DNA from: Eubacterium sp. | Lineage (GTDB): Bacteria > Bacillota > Clostridia > Lachnospirales > Lachnospiraceae | DNA length: 46,071 bases | Direction of reading: 5' to 3' | NCBI GenBank assembly: GCA_024698585.1 | Contig: JAILRB010000032.1 | Span: forward strand, 1-46,071 | Shown here: positions 23,401 through 32,398 of the stretch, piece by piece | Layout: every line of letters begins with the position of its first letter | Position numbering within the stretch: position 1 is the stretch's first letter | Translations under genes and position numbers: made by a program | The notes under the pieces: generated by a model | Seen by the model: the letters and a program-made list of their open reading frames with translations, nothing else | What the model was told of the DNA's origin: nothing | Database searches by the model: none

Positions 23401-24825
23401 TTATTTAGTATATGCTTCAATCTGTTTTTCTATGGTTGCAGTATCTGCACCATCTAAAGTCATCTGAATCAGATGAGATGCATTGGATACAGAAGTTTCG
23501 TCCTGTTCCACAACAGATTTATAACTACCATCCCATAAAATCTTCTGGGAGGATGGATTTCCAACAACGCTGTAAGAAACAATGTTCCAGCCGTTATAAT
23601 TGCTCTGAGAAGCAATGGCAGTCTGGAATTTCACTAACGATGGAAGGTTCAGATTCGTTGAGAATGAATTTCCTAAAGCATCCAGAATATCAGTGTAATT
23701 GTTCTGAACATAGGTGGAAGTGGAAAGCATTTTTTTCGCAATTCCCTTCATAACGGCAACCTGGTGTTTGTTTCTTCCCATATCACCACTACCCAATTTC
23801 TTTCGTTCACGGGCATAGGTGAGTGCTTCCGTTCCGTTCATTTCCTGAGGCCCTTTCTTAAAGACGTAGTTTGCACGTCCTTCATCATTTTCATAGTTTG
23901 CATAAGTACGTGTGGTGAAATCAGAATCAACATCCACGGTAACACCACCCATGGCATCGATTAATCGGCCGAAACCGGTAAAGTTCATTTTTAAGTAGGA
24001 ATAATGCTTGTTATCAATATCAACGTTATAAAGAGTTCTTAAGGTATTCATAATGGCTGTGAAACCGGTATATTCAGAATCTTTGCCATACATACTATTG
24101 TTTCCCCATTTTCCACCCTGTTCAATAACGTTATAACCGGTAGTCCAATCAGAAGCAGTCATTTTATTACCGTTGGAGTCGTATGCCACACCACTTCCGT
24201 AAAGACCAACGTGGGTCAGTTTTTCATAAGAAGAACCTGCATTTGGATCAACACTTTCCGCATCAACTACAACGTAGTAATCTCTTGGTGTGGAAACCAT
24301 GAGTACAGTGTAAGTTTTTGGATTTACAACTGCAAGAATATTTGTATCGGAACGATAGTTAACATCATCAGAATAATCTCCGAATTCATCTGAAGCGGAA
24401 AGGAATACCACAAATGGGGTGTCCACATCAACATGGATGTTTCCGCCGAACTTATCTAAATAGGAAAGAAGTTTTCCGGAGAAGATACTTCCTAAAATTA
24501 AAACAATAATCATAATGATTGCAAAAATCTTTCCGAAAATACGGGTACCTTTCTTTCCGTGCTGGGTAAACATGGAAATACCGAAGCATATCAGGAGTAC
24601 GCCAATAACTAAAGCCAGGAAGGTTGTGGAAAGTAATGTGTAAATCTTACTTACGAAGTAAATAGAGGCAGCTAACTGAATCAGTGCCAAAAGAACTCCG
24701 AAGATACTTCCTTTCTTTCCGCTCTTTTTCTTTTTTCCTTTATTTGATGGGGCTACACGTCCTTCAGAACGGTAACCGTAATAACCGGTATCGTTATTTA
24801 ATTCTGAAAGCATTTTCTTTGCCAT
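23401..24825 (-). CDS. LCP (LytR-CpsA-Psr) family wall-polymer ligase
   Basis: 474 residues. A basic cytoplasmic N-terminus (about 1-38, [11 protein letters not shown]) is followed by three hydrophobic segments (about 40-122) and an extracellular LCP domain (about 140-430). Signature motifs are [14 protein letters not shown] [20 protein letters not shown] (Arg/Asp that hold the lipid pyrophosphate and metal), [33 protein letters not shown] (the conserved R-x-R ... R) and YSVVG. LCP enzymes attach teichoic acids or capsular glycans to peptidoglycan, so this is the likely final step for the polymer encoded nearby. The three membrane segments are more than in single-pass LCPs. It is the first gene of a pair with murG. 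GGAGG precedes the ATG at 24825. Confidence 0.87.
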   Translation of the reverse strand: MAKKMLSELNNDTGYYGYRSEGRVAPSNKGKKKKSGKKGSIFGVLLALIQLAASIYFVSKIYTLLSTTFLALVIGVLLICFGISMFTQHGKKGTRIFGKIFAIIMIIVLILGSIFSGKLLSYLDKFGGNIHVDVDTPFVVFLSASDEFGDYSDDVNYRSDTNILAVVNPKTYTVLMVSTPRDYYVVVDAESVDPNAGSSYEKLTHVGLYGSGVAYDSNGNKMTASDWTTGYNVIEQGGKWGNNSMYGKDSEYTGFTAIMNTLRTLYNVDIDNKHYSYLKMNFTGFGRLIDAMGGVTVDVDSDFTTRTYANYENDEGRANYVFKKGPQEMNGTEALTYARERKKLGSGDMGRNKHQVAVMKGIAKKMLSTSTYVQNNYTDILDALGNSFSTNLNLPSLVKFQTAIASQSNYNGWNIVSYSVVGNPSSQKILWDGSYKSVVEQDETSVSNASHLIQMTLDGADTATIEKQIEAYTK

Positions 24826-25013
24826 AGAATCCTCCTTTTCCTAAAACAATGTTTAGAGATGTTTTCATTGTATATAATAACTGTTAAACGTATTTGTGTA
24901 GTAAATTATTTCGGACGTATCAGTCCTCAATGCATTGTTTTTCATTATACAACAGAAATGAAAAAAGTAAAATAGGAAACGGTGACCTTTTGGGCTGTGG
25001 AGCGGTGGTTTCA

Positions 25014-25042
25014 TTGACAAAAAAAGCTTCCTTTGGTAAAAT
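25014..25042 (+). promoter_or_regulatory. Promoter of surface-polymer block B
   Basis: A consensus TTGACA (25014-25019), a 17-bp spacer and TAAAAT (25037-25042) with a TGG extended -10. The leader to 25117 is about 70 nt. The rest of the 24826-25116 gap shows no other structure I can support. Confidence 0.75.
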
Positions 25043-25116
25043 TGTCTTAATTTGTAACAGATTATTTGGTAATTTTACCGATATATTTTCACAAGTTCAT
25101 TGGAGATTAAGTTAGA

Positions 25117-26478
25117 ATGAGAGAATCAAGAGCTTTTCGAAGAATTATTGTTCTTTTACTTTTAGCAATTAATGTTGCTGGTCAGACGGCAATTTTTGGA
25201 TATTTTTGGGTAACCCATTACAATTTAGGAATTGATCGACCTTACGTTATCAGAGGTCATTTGGTAATGTTCCTAGTATATGCTATTTTGTTTACTGCAT
25301 TTGGTAATGTATACGGTGCATTTAAGATTCGGAGACTTCAGTATTCAAATCTGATCTTTTCGCAGATTCTTGCACTATTGTTTGCAAATGTCATTGAATA
25401 TTTTGAAATTTCGCTGTTGTCCCTGCGTATGGTGGATCCGGCGACTTTAATTGGAATGTCTTTCGACAATATTTTGTTTGCCCTGGCTTGGGTTGGCGTG
25501 GAAATGCTGATATACCGTTGGTTATATCCACCGAGAGACATGCTTCTTATTTACAGTGACAGAGATCCTGATAACTTAGTTGCGAAAATTAAGACGAGAC
25601 AGGATAAATATATGATCACTGATGAGATTCACTGTGATGCGGATCCGGATGAATTGAAGTATGCGATTCGTCATCATCAGTCCGTGATTTTATGTGATAT
25701 CCCGAGTGGACAGAGAAACCAGATTATTAAGTATTGTTATATGCATGACAAACGTGCATATATTACACCGAAACTCTCCGATATTATCATTATCGGATGT
25801 GAGCAGAATACATTGTTTGACTCCCCATTGCTTGTAACAAAGATTAAAGGATTGAAGTGGGAGCAGGCAGTAGCAAAGAGAATGATGGACATTGCGATTT
25901 CTCTTGCATTGTGTATTCCGACCGTGGCAGTGATGGTTGTGGTTGCCATCGGAAACCTGATTTGGGACCGTGGACCGTTGTTCTATACACAGCCGAGACT
26001 GACTCAGAACGGAAAAGTCTTTAAGATTATTAAATTCAGAAGCATGAAGGTGGATTCAGAGAAAAACGGTGCAAGACTTGCAGCGAAGGAAGATGACCGA
26101 ATCACAAAGGTTGGTAAGGTTCTTCGTGCGACGCACCTGGATGAATTGCCACAGGTCTTTAATATTTTAATGGGACATATGTCTGTTGTGGGACCACGTC
26201 CTGAAAGACCTGAGATTGCAAAGGAATATGAAGCAGCGATTCCGGAATTCCGATTCCGTTTGAAGGTTAAGGCCGGATTGACCGGATATGCACAGGTATA
26301 TGGAAAGTATAATACGACGCCATATGATAAATTGAAACTGGATTTGTATTATATCCAGCATTATAAAGTATATATGGACATTCAGTTGATTCTGATGACG
26401 TTCAAGATTATGTTCTTGAAGGAGAATACCGAAGGGATTGAAAAAGATCAGGTAACTGCGACCATAACAAAGAGATAG
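25117..26478 (+). CDS. Polyprenyl-phosphate sugar-1-phosphate transferase (WbaP/CpsE-like)
   Basis: 453 residues. The N-terminal half has four or so membrane segments (about 10-140) and a central CoA-binding-like domain. The C-terminal bacterial sugar transferase domain (about 250-450) has AKRMMDIAISL, GPLFYTQPRLTQNGKVFKI, FRSMKVDSE, RATHLDELPQVFNIL, MSVVGPRPERPE and KAGLTGYAQV. It should transfer a hexose-1-phosphate from a UDP-sugar to undecaprenyl phosphate, starting a lipid-linked glycan. Here it may take the place of TagO, which is absent from the window. GGAG lies 11 bp before the ATG, which is somewhat far. It is the first gene of block B. Confidence 0.88.
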   Translation: MRESRAFRRIIVLLLLAINVAGQTAIFGYFWVTHYNLGIDRPYVIRGHLVMFLVYAILFTAFGNVYGAFKIRRLQYSNLIFSQILALLFANVIEYFEISLLSLRMVDPATLIGMSFDNILFALAWVGVEMLIYRWLYPPRDMLLIYSDRDPDNLVAKIKTRQDKYMITDEIHCDADPDELKYAIRHHQSVILCDIPSGQRNQIIKYCYMHDKRAYITPKLSDIIIIGCEQNTLFDSPLLVTKIKGLKWEQAVAKRMMDIAISLALCIPTVAVMVVVAIGNLIWDRGPLFYTQPRLTQNGKVFKIIKFRSMKVDSEKNGARLAAKEDDRITKVGKVLRATHLDELPQVFNILMGHMSVVGPRPERPEIAKEYEAAIPEFRFRLKVKAGLTGYAQVYGKYNTTPYDKLKLDLYYIQHYKVYMDIQLILMTFKIMFLKENTEGIEKDQVTATITKR

Positions 26479-26482
26479 GTGA
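26477..26482 (+). promoter_or_regulatory. Ribosome binding site that favours a GTG start
   Basis: AGGTGA ends directly against an ATG at 26483 but lies 6 nt from the in-frame GTG at 26489. Normal spacing therefore favours GTG as the start of the GT2 gene. It also overlaps the stop of the preceding gene. Confidence 0.5.
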
Positions 26483-26488
26483 ATGATT

Positions 26489-27301
26489 GTGGACTATTCT
26501 GTATTAATGTCAGTATATAAAAAAGAAAAAGTAGAATATTTAAAGGCCGCCATAGACAGCGTATTGAGCCAAACGGTTCCTCCGAAGGATTTTGTGCTTG
26601 TCTGTGACGGACCTCTGAATGATAGCCTGGAAGATGTGATTGCGCATTATGCAAAAACAGCTCCGGGCTTGTTCAATGTCTACAGACTTCCATATAATGT
26701 GGGATTGGCAAAAGCTTTGAACAATGGAATCCTGCAGTGCAAGAGCGAAGTGATTGCCCGAATGGACAGTGATGATATTTGTGCACCGGACCGTATGGAA
26801 AAGCAGTTACGGGCTATGGAAAAGACCGGAGCAGATATTGTGGGAGCCAATGTCATTGAGTTCGTAGGGGACATCAATCACACCGGTGGCGTTCGCCAGG
26901 TTCCGGAAACCCAGGAAGAAATTCTGGCCTACGTAAAGAAACGAACACCGTTTAATCACCCTACGGTGATGTACCGGAAACGGGCGGTAGTGGAAGCCGG
27001 ACTTTATGAGGATTATCGATATTTTGAGGATTACCATTTGTGGGCAGTGATGCTAAAGCAAGGGGTGACAGGATATAATATTCAGGAAAACCTGGTGTAT
27101 ATGCGTGGTGGTGAGGCGATGTATAAGCGTCGTGGAGGGCTGGCGTATATCGGAAGTATTTTCCGGTTCCAGAATTCCCTGAGAAAATTGGAATATATCG
27201 GCATGGTTTCCTTTTTAGTGAATGGAATCAGCCGTTCCCTGGTGAGCCTTTTTCCTACCGGACTTCGAAAGTTCCTGTACGAAAAGGTGTTAAGAAAGTA
27301 A
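26489..27301 (+). CDS. GT2 family glycosyltransferase
   Basis: 270 residues, a compact GT-A enzyme of the amylovoran/LgtD-type group. Motifs are YSVLMSVYKKEKVEYLKAAID at the start, FVLVCDGPLND, GLAKALNNGI and ARMDSDDI (about 89-96, the donor/metal DxD), then NHPTVMYRKR and YEDYRYFEDYHLW on the acceptor side. The C-terminal part is hydrophobic and basic, probably touching the membrane. It probably adds the second sugar to the lipid-linked primer made by 25117, which precedes it by about 10 bp; this order is inferred. The start codon is probably GTG (see the site at 26477-26482), with ATG 26483 as the alternative. Confidence 0.82.
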   Translation: MDYSVLMSVYKKEKVEYLKAAIDSVLSQTVPPKDFVLVCDGPLNDSLEDVIAHYAKTAPGLFNVYRLPYNVGLAKALNNGILQCKSEVIARMDSDDICAPDRMEKQLRAMEKTGADIVGANVIEFVGDINHTGGVRQVPETQEEILAYVKKRTPFNHPTVMYRKRAVVEAGLYEDYRYFEDYHLWAVMLKQGVTGYNIQENLVYMRGGEAMYKRRGGLAYIGSIFRFQNSLRKLEYIGMVSFLVNGISRSLVSLFPTGLRKFLYEKVLRK

Positions 27302-27332
27302 AGAGCCTGGTTCATCAGGCAGGAAGAATATT

Positions 27333-28445
27333 ATGAAGAAAGAATTGTTAAAAATCGGGTTTAAGCCCCTGACATTATGTAATAAATTCATAAAGAAAGA
27401 TAACCGATTGATATTTTTCTATTCCAATCTGGGATTTCGTGACAATGTGAAAGCCTTTTATGATTATCTGATTCGTGAGGGGTATCACAAAGAATATCGC
27501 ATCGTGGTCAGTGCCAATGACTATGAGCGGTTTGAACAGGATGCGCCGGAAGGAGTAACCTTTGTTGGAACAAAGGAAGGAATTCGGTATTTCCTGAAAG
27601 CAAAGTATGCGTTCTTCTGTTTTGGAAAGTATCCAATCAAACCGGCGAAGAAGCAGATGGTTGTGAATCTGTGGCATGGAACGCCATTGAAAAAGATTGG
27701 AAACCTGGAACAGGGGTGTGAGAAAATTGATTATAACTTTTTCACGAAGGTTTTAACCACAGCGCCAATGTATAAGCCGATTATGGCAAGCATTTTCGGT
27801 TGCAAGGAAAGCCAGGTTGAGGTTATGGGAAACCCAAGAAATGACGAAATGTTTGTCGCCGATTCCCTGGTGGACACCTCCATTCGACGAGGAAGCAGAA
27901 AGGTGTTCTTGTGGCTTCCGACTTACAGAGAATATAATCCGGATTTTGTAATCTCCTGTTTAAGCAGGGAGGATTTAGAACGGTTAAATGAATACCTGAA
28001 GGGGGTTGATTGTCGATTGATTATTAAGACCCATCCCCTTCAGAAAGTTGAAGAGGTTGTGAAATATCCATATATTGATTTCATTACGGAAGAGCAGTTA
28101 CAGAAGCAGAAAATGACCGTATATACCTTGCTGCGCAATGCGGATGCATTGATTACAGATTATTCTTCCGTGTATTTCGATTATATGCTTTTAAATCGTC
28201 CCATTGCTTTTGCGGTGGAAGATATGGAGGAATATCGCCAGAAGAGAGGATTCGTTTTTGATAATCCAAAGGAATATATGCCGGGAATGGAAATCAAGAA
28301 TGTGGCAGATGTGGAAATATTCATGGCGGATACGTTTAATGGAATGGATCCGTATAAGGAACAGCGGGAAGAGATTAACCACAGGGTGAACTATTATCAG
28401 GATGGAGATACCTGTGAGCGAATCGCAAATAGATTTATCAGATAG
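27333..28445 (+). CDS. CDP-glycerol:glycerophosphotransferase, TagB/TagF-like (370 aa)
   Basis: 370 residues, the size of a minimal Glyphos_transf (GT-B) enzyme. The conserved motifs are NLWHGTPLKKIGN (about 112-124, with the first catalytic His), VMGNPRNDEMF, VFLWLPTYREY, IIKTHPLQ (second His) and LITDYSSVYFDYMLLNRPI (about 272-290). It would transfer glycerol phosphate from CDP-glycerol to a lipid-linked glycan. Its small size and single domain suggest a priming step of the TagB kind rather than polymerisation, though this cannot be told from sequence alone. AGGAAG precedes the ATG, 31 bp after the GT2 gene. Confidence 0.87.
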   Translation: MKKELLKIGFKPLTLCNKFIKKDNRLIFFYSNLGFRDNVKAFYDYLIREGYHKEYRIVVSANDYERFEQDAPEGVTFVGTKEGIRYFLKAKYAFFCFGKYPIKPAKKQMVVNLWHGTPLKKIGNLEQGCEKIDYNFFTKVLTTAPMYKPIMASIFGCKESQVEVMGNPRNDEMFVADSLVDTSIRRGSRKVFLWLPTYREYNPDFVISCLSREDLERLNEYLKGVDCRLIIKTHPLQKVEEVVKYPYIDFITEEQLQKQKMTVYTLLRNADALITDYSSVYFDYMLLNRPIAFAVEDMEEYRQKRGFVFDNPKEYMPGMEIKNVADVEIFMADTFNGMDPYKEQREEINHRVNYYQDGDTCERIANRFIR

Positions 28446-28454
28446 GAAGAGATT

Positions 28455-29654
28455 GTGAAGTTTATTAGAAATGGTCTGAGAAGACTAATGCTTTTATACA
28501 AACGAATATTGTTTTTGCTGGCAAGAATGTTTCTAAGACCTGATAGTAAGACGATGGTGTTTGAAAGTTTTCAGGGACGAAGTTTTTCCTGCAATCCCAA
28601 GGGGATTTTTGATGCAATGATTTCCGATTCCCGTTATCAGGATTTCCGGTTTATCTGGGTTTTCAGAGATGTGGAAAAAGGTAGAAAACTGATACCGGAT
28701 GCACGGGTTCAGTTGGTGCGTTTTGAGAGCTTTGCTTATTACAAGGCATTGGCAAAGGCAAAATATTGGATTTTCAATTCTAATACCAGAGATTTTCTGA
28801 AGCCGGGAAAGCAGCAGGTGTTTGTGCAGACCTGGCATGGAACCCCATTGAAAAAAATAGGGTGTGATGTGGAACGGGAAGGAAATGCCGTTACAAAGGT
28901 TTCCGAGATTTCGAAAATCTATCATAGGGAGGCGAAAAAAATATCCTATATGATTTCCCCTTCGGCGTATTGCACCGGGAAATTGATATCTGCCTTCGAT
29001 TTAAGGGAATGTAGAAAAGAAGAGGTTGTCCTGGAAGTGGGATATCCACGAAATGACAGCTTGTTCCATAAGACAAAGGAAGAAATAGATGCATTGAAAA
29101 AGCAGTTACGTCTTCCGATGGATAAAAAGGTTCTTCTCTATGCTCCGACATTTCGGGATCACAAGCATTCTGAACTGGGCGGATTTGCTGTGGAGCAGGG
29201 ACTGGATTTTAAGAAGTTAAGAGAACAACTGGGAGAGGATTACATTGTTTTATTCCGTGCCCATTATTTCATTGCAAAGCGTCTGGACCTGAAACAATAC
29301 GAAGGCTTCGTTTATGATGTATCGGATGTGAATGATGTCAACGAGTTATATCTGGTCAGTGATGTATTAGTTACAGACTATTCTTCTGTATTTTTTGATT
29401 ATGCCAACTTAAGAAGGCCGATGATTTTCCTGATGTATGATTATGAAGAGTATAAAAATCAGGTGAGGGATATGTACTTTGATATTGAAGAACTTCCGGG
29501 ACCGATTGTATCGAATCAGGATGATTTTGTGGAAAGCCTTCAGACCTATCAGCCAGAGAAATGGCAGGAAAAATATGAAGCATTTCATAACAAATATAAT
29601 TATCTGGATGGTCCGGACTGCGGAAAAAAAGCAGCAGAGCGGATTGTTCAGTAG
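28455..29654 (+). CDS. CDP-glycerol:glycerophosphotransferase, TagF-like (399 aa)
   Basis: 399 residues starting at GTG 28455 with AGGAAGAG upstream; no ATG in frame fits. A basic amphipathic N-terminus (about 1-30, RNGLRRLMLLYKRILFLLARM) probably binds the membrane, as in TagF. Motifs are VFESFQGRSF, QTWHGTPLKKIG (about 124-135), LEVGYPRNDSL, VLLYAPTFRDHKHSE, VLFRAHYFI and LVTDYSSVFFDYANL (about 302-316). It is closer to the polymerase-type enzymes at 30160 than to the 27333 neighbour in the AHYFI and FDYANLRRP segments. It follows 27333 by 9 bp. A 101-bp gap with a new promoter separates it from tagD. Confidence 0.87.
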   Translation: MKFIRNGLRRLMLLYKRILFLLARMFLRPDSKTMVFESFQGRSFSCNPKGIFDAMISDSRYQDFRFIWVFRDVEKGRKLIPDARVQLVRFESFAYYKALAKAKYWIFNSNTRDFLKPGKQQVFVQTWHGTPLKKIGCDVEREGNAVTKVSEISKIYHREAKKISYMISPSAYCTGKLISAFDLRECRKEEVVLEVGYPRNDSLFHKTKEEIDALKKQLRLPMDKKVLLYAPTFRDHKHSELGGFAVEQGLDFKKLREQLGEDYIVLFRAHYFIAKRLDLKQYEGFVYDVSDVNDVNELYLVSDVLVTDYSSVFFDYANLRRPMIFLMYDYEEYKNQVRDMYFDIEELPGPIVSNQDDFVESLQTYQPEKWQEKYEAFHNKYNYLDGPDCGKKAAERIVQ

Positions 29655-29664
29655 TCCTGGGATG

Positions 29665-29689
29665 TTGCCAAAATTTGACTAATTGGCAA
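29665..29689 (+). promoter_or_regulatory. Inverted repeat around the tagD -35 box, possible operator
   Basis: TTGCCAA (29665-29671) and TTGGCAA (29683-29689) are exact inverted repeats separated by 11 bp, with the -35 hexamer (29675-29680) between them. The geometry suits binding of a dimeric repressor. Confidence 0.4.
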
Positions 29690-29703
29690 GATACCCGTAA
29701 AAT
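29675..29703 (+). promoter_or_regulatory. Promoter of tagD
   Basis: TTGACT (29675-29680), a 17-bp spacer and TAAAAT (29698-29703). The predicted start, near 29710, leaves a 45-nt leader ending in AAAGGAG before ATG 29756. Confidence 0.65.
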
Positions 29704-29755
29704 AGCGTAAGAGCGTTAAATTTTCGAAGACAATTTTTATTAAAGGAGATACAAA

Positions 29756-30148
29756 ATGAAAAGAGTAATTACCTATGGAACTTTTGATATGCTGCATTAC
29801 GGACATATTAACTTACTCCGTAGAGCAAAGGAATTAGGTGACTATTTAGTAGTTGTTTTATCAACTGATGAATTCAACTGGAACTCAAAACAGAAAAAAT
29901 GCTATTTTACTTATGAAGAAAGAAAGATGGTTTTAGAAGCAATCCGTTACGTGGATTTAGTAATTCCGGAAAATAACTGGGAACAGAAAGTTTCTGATGT
30001 TCAGGATTATAAGATTGACACGTTTGTCATGGGAAATGACTGGGAAGGAAAGTTTGACTTCCTGAAGGATTACTGTGAAGTGGTTTATCTTCCAAGAACA
30101 GAAGGAATTTCTACCACACAGATTAAAACGGATTTAAATAATAAATAA
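29756..30148 (+). CDS. tagD: Glycerol-3-phosphate cytidylyltransferase
   Basis: 130 residues, the exact size of TagD/TarD. It makes CDP-glycerol from CTP and sn-glycerol-3-phosphate, the donor for all TagF-type enzymes here. Motifs are YGTFDMLHYGH (7-17, with the H-x-G-H nucleotide site), FNWNSKQKKCYFTYEERK and RTEGISTTQIK near residue 113, the CTP-binding signature. It is the only cytidylyltransferase in the window. It has its own promoter, possibly with an operator, and is followed 11 bp later by the GT2-TagF gene, so donor supply and polymerase are cotranscribed. Confidence 0.95.
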   Translation: MKRVITYGTFDMLHYGHINLLRRAKELGDYLVVVLSTDEFNWNSKQKKCYFTYEERKMVLEAIRYVDLVIPENNWEQKVSDVQDYKIDTFVMGNDWEGKFDFLKDYCEVVYLPRTEGISTTQIKTDLNNK

Positions 30149-30159
30149 GGAGCAAGGTA

Positions 30160-32349
30160 ATGGTTAGCATTATTGTCACGCATAAAAAAGGAATAAACTA
30201 TTTAAGAGATACTTTTGAAAGTATTGATTTACAGGAATTTCAGGATTACGAAACAATTCTTGTAATTGATGGGGAAGAAGATGATCCGAGTGCGTTAATT
30301 GAGGAATATGAAAATAAGATTCATTTAAAGGTGTTCCGTTTGGAAGGAAAGCATGGTGTATCTGCTGCCAGAAACTATGGTATGAATCAGGCAAGCGGAG
30401 AATTTATTTTCTTCCTGGATGGAGATGACTATTTATATGGAGATACCATTGGAAAGCTTGTTTCCCTGATGACAGATAAAGAGGATCTGGCATACGGAGA
30501 CCTCAATTATACATGGTTCCACAGAAAAGCTTTTAATGATGAGCAAAAAAATGCCAATGAAGATAATGATGGAGACGAGGAGGCAATCTTAAAGGAATAT
30601 CCATTTGAGGATATCTATGAATATTGTTTCCGCAAATATTCCCGTTTGAAAGCCATTACAGTTTTAGGAACATTATATCGTAAGAGCTTTTTGGAAGAGA
30701 ATCAGATTCGTTTCGATGAAGACCAGCTCTATTATGCAGATGCTCCGTTCTTTACGAAGGTTCTCTCTTGTTTAAAGAGCTATCAGTATGATAAGGAAGC
30801 AATTTATGTAAAACGTTATCATAATGATAAGGAACAAAATCCTTCCATTAATCAGGTGGTGGCAGAAGACAGAGAGGAACACTACATTGCCAGTTATCGT
30901 CAGGCTATTGATTTTGCCGGAGAAAACCAGAAACTGAAATCACATCTGGAGCTGGTAATCGGAAAGTATTTCGTAAAATTCTATTCAACCAGATTCCGTT
31001 GGGATCCGGATCCGAAATGGGAAAAGGAACGTCTCGTTCCTTTCCAGACGGAAATTGCAAAAACATCGAAGAAGTCCATGAAAGAACTGGGACTTTTTGA
31101 CAGAATTTTATTAAATCAGGTTCGAAAAAACAATGTGAAAAAGATTAAGAAGTGGGCAACTCGTCGAATGTTTAAGAATAAGTTGTTACGCATTCTAAAG
31201 AATAAGAGACAGTTTTACCGTGCAGTGAATCTTCACATTTTCCATAAGTTTTCCATGAAAGATAATTGGGTTATTTTCGAAAGTTTTGTCGGAAGAAATT
31301 ATTCCGGACAGCCGAAGTACGTATATCAGTATATGCAGAAGGAATATGGAAATAAATTCCGTTATATGTGGATTGTGGACAAGAAGGGAATTGAAATCGA
31401 CGGAAAGCACACAAAAGTTAAGCGTTTCGGATTAAAATACTTTTACTACATGACCCGTTCTAAATATTGGGTAAATAACATGAGACAGCCGACCTGGCTT
31501 CCGCGCCGAGAAGGTCAGATTATGTTGGAAACCTGGCATGGAACTCCGTTAAAGCGTCTGGTATTTGACATGGATGATGTCCATGCAGCAAATCCGCATT
31601 ACAAGAGTATTGTTTATAAGCAGAGTAGAGAGTGGGATTATCTGTTATCTGACAATCCATTCTCCACAGAAAAGTTCCAGAGTTGTTTCCGTTATGAAAA
31701 GGAAAAAATCCTGGAATTAGGTTATCCTGCAAATGATCCGTTGTATGCACCGGATTTGGAAGAACGTTCCATTGCAATCAAGAAGAAATTGGGAATTCCA
31801 TTGGACAAGAAAGTATTACTGTATGCTCCGACATGGAGAGATGACAGTTATTATGATGCAGGGGAATACAAGTTTGACCTGGCATTGGATTTAGACCGTA
31901 TGCGTCAGGAATTCGAAGGGGAATATGTAATTTTACTTCGTATGCATTATTGGATTGTGGATAAATTAGACTTATCTAAGTATCCGGGATTCGTATACAA
32001 TGGAAGTAATTACGATGATATCACAGAACTCTATATGATTTCTGATATCTGTATGACAGACTATTCTTCCGTATTCTTTGATTATGCAAACTTAAAGAGA
32101 CCGATTCTTTATTACACATATGATCTGGAAAAATATCGTGATGTACTTCGTGGTTTTTATCTGGATGTGGAAAAAGATTTGCCGGGTCCATTACTTCTTA
32201 CCAATGATGAAGTTGTGGAAGCAATCAAGAACATTGATCAGATTTCAGCACAGTACAAGGATAAATACGATGAGTTTTATGACAGATTCTGTTGTATTGA
32301 CGATGGACATGCAGCAGAGCGTGTTGTAAAAGCAGTATTTGAAAAATAA
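30160..32349 (+). CDS. Bifunctional GT2 glycosyltransferase - TagF-like glycerophosphotransferase (729 aa)
   Basis: 729 residues. Residues about 1-230 are a GT2 domain (VSIIVTHKKGINYLRDTFES, HGVSAARNYGM, FFLDGDDYL at about 84-92, YADAPFFTKVL). A basic linker (about 300-350) is rich in K/R and likely membrane-associated. Residues about 360-729 are a Glyphos_transf domain: WVIFESFVGRNYSGQP, ETWHGTPLKRL (about 456-466), LELGYPANDPLY, VLLYAPTWRDD, ILLRMHYWI and CMTDYSSVFFDYANLKRPI (about 629-647). It joins a sugar transferase and a polyol-phosphate transferase in one chain, suggesting a repeat unit with both. It is preceded by tagD. It ends at a strong bidirectional terminator. Confidence 0.88.
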   Translation: MVSIIVTHKKGINYLRDTFESIDLQEFQDYETILVIDGEEDDPSALIEEYENKIHLKVFRLEGKHGVSAARNYGMNQASGEFIFFLDGDDYLYGDTIGKLVSLMTDKEDLAYGDLNYTWFHRKAFNDEQKNANEDNDGDEEAILKEYPFEDIYEYCFRKYSRLKAITVLGTLYRKSFLEENQIRFDEDQLYYADAPFFTKVLSCLKSYQYDKEAIYVKRYHNDKEQNPSINQVVAEDREEHYIASYRQAIDFAGENQKLKSHLELVIGKYFVKFYSTRFRWDPDPKWEKERLVPFQTEIAKTSKKSMKELGLFDRILLNQVRKNNVKKIKKWATRRMFKNKLLRILKNKRQFYRAVNLHIFHKFSMKDNWVIFESFVGRNYSGQPKYVYQYMQKEYGNKFRYMWIVDKKGIEIDGKHTKVKRFGLKYFYYMTRSKYWVNNMRQPTWLPRREGQIMLETWHGTPLKRLVFDMDDVHAANPHYKSIVYKQSREWDYLLSDNPFSTEKFQSCFRYEKEKILELGYPANDPLYAPDLEERSIAIKKKLGIPLDKKVLLYAPTWRDDSYYDAGEYKFDLALDLDRMRQEFEGEYVILLRMHYWIVDKLDLSKYPGFVYNGSNYDDITELYMISDICMTDYSSVFFDYANLKRPILYYTYDLEKYRDVLRGFYLDVEKDLPGPLLLTNDEVVEAIKNIDQISAQYKDKYDEFYDRFCCIDDGHAAERVVKAVFEK

Positions 32350-32356
32350 TAACAAA

Positions 32357-32398
32357 GGGTGAAACAATCAGCTGGCAGCTGATTGTTTCACTCTTTTT
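32357..32398. terminator. Bidirectional intrinsic terminator between convergent polymer genes
   Basis: A near-perfect 17-bp stem (32357-32373 with 32377-32393) with a 3-nt loop and T-tracts on both strands. It serves the GT2-TagF gene on the plus strand and the TagF-like gene ending at 32397 on the minus strand. Confidence 0.9.
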
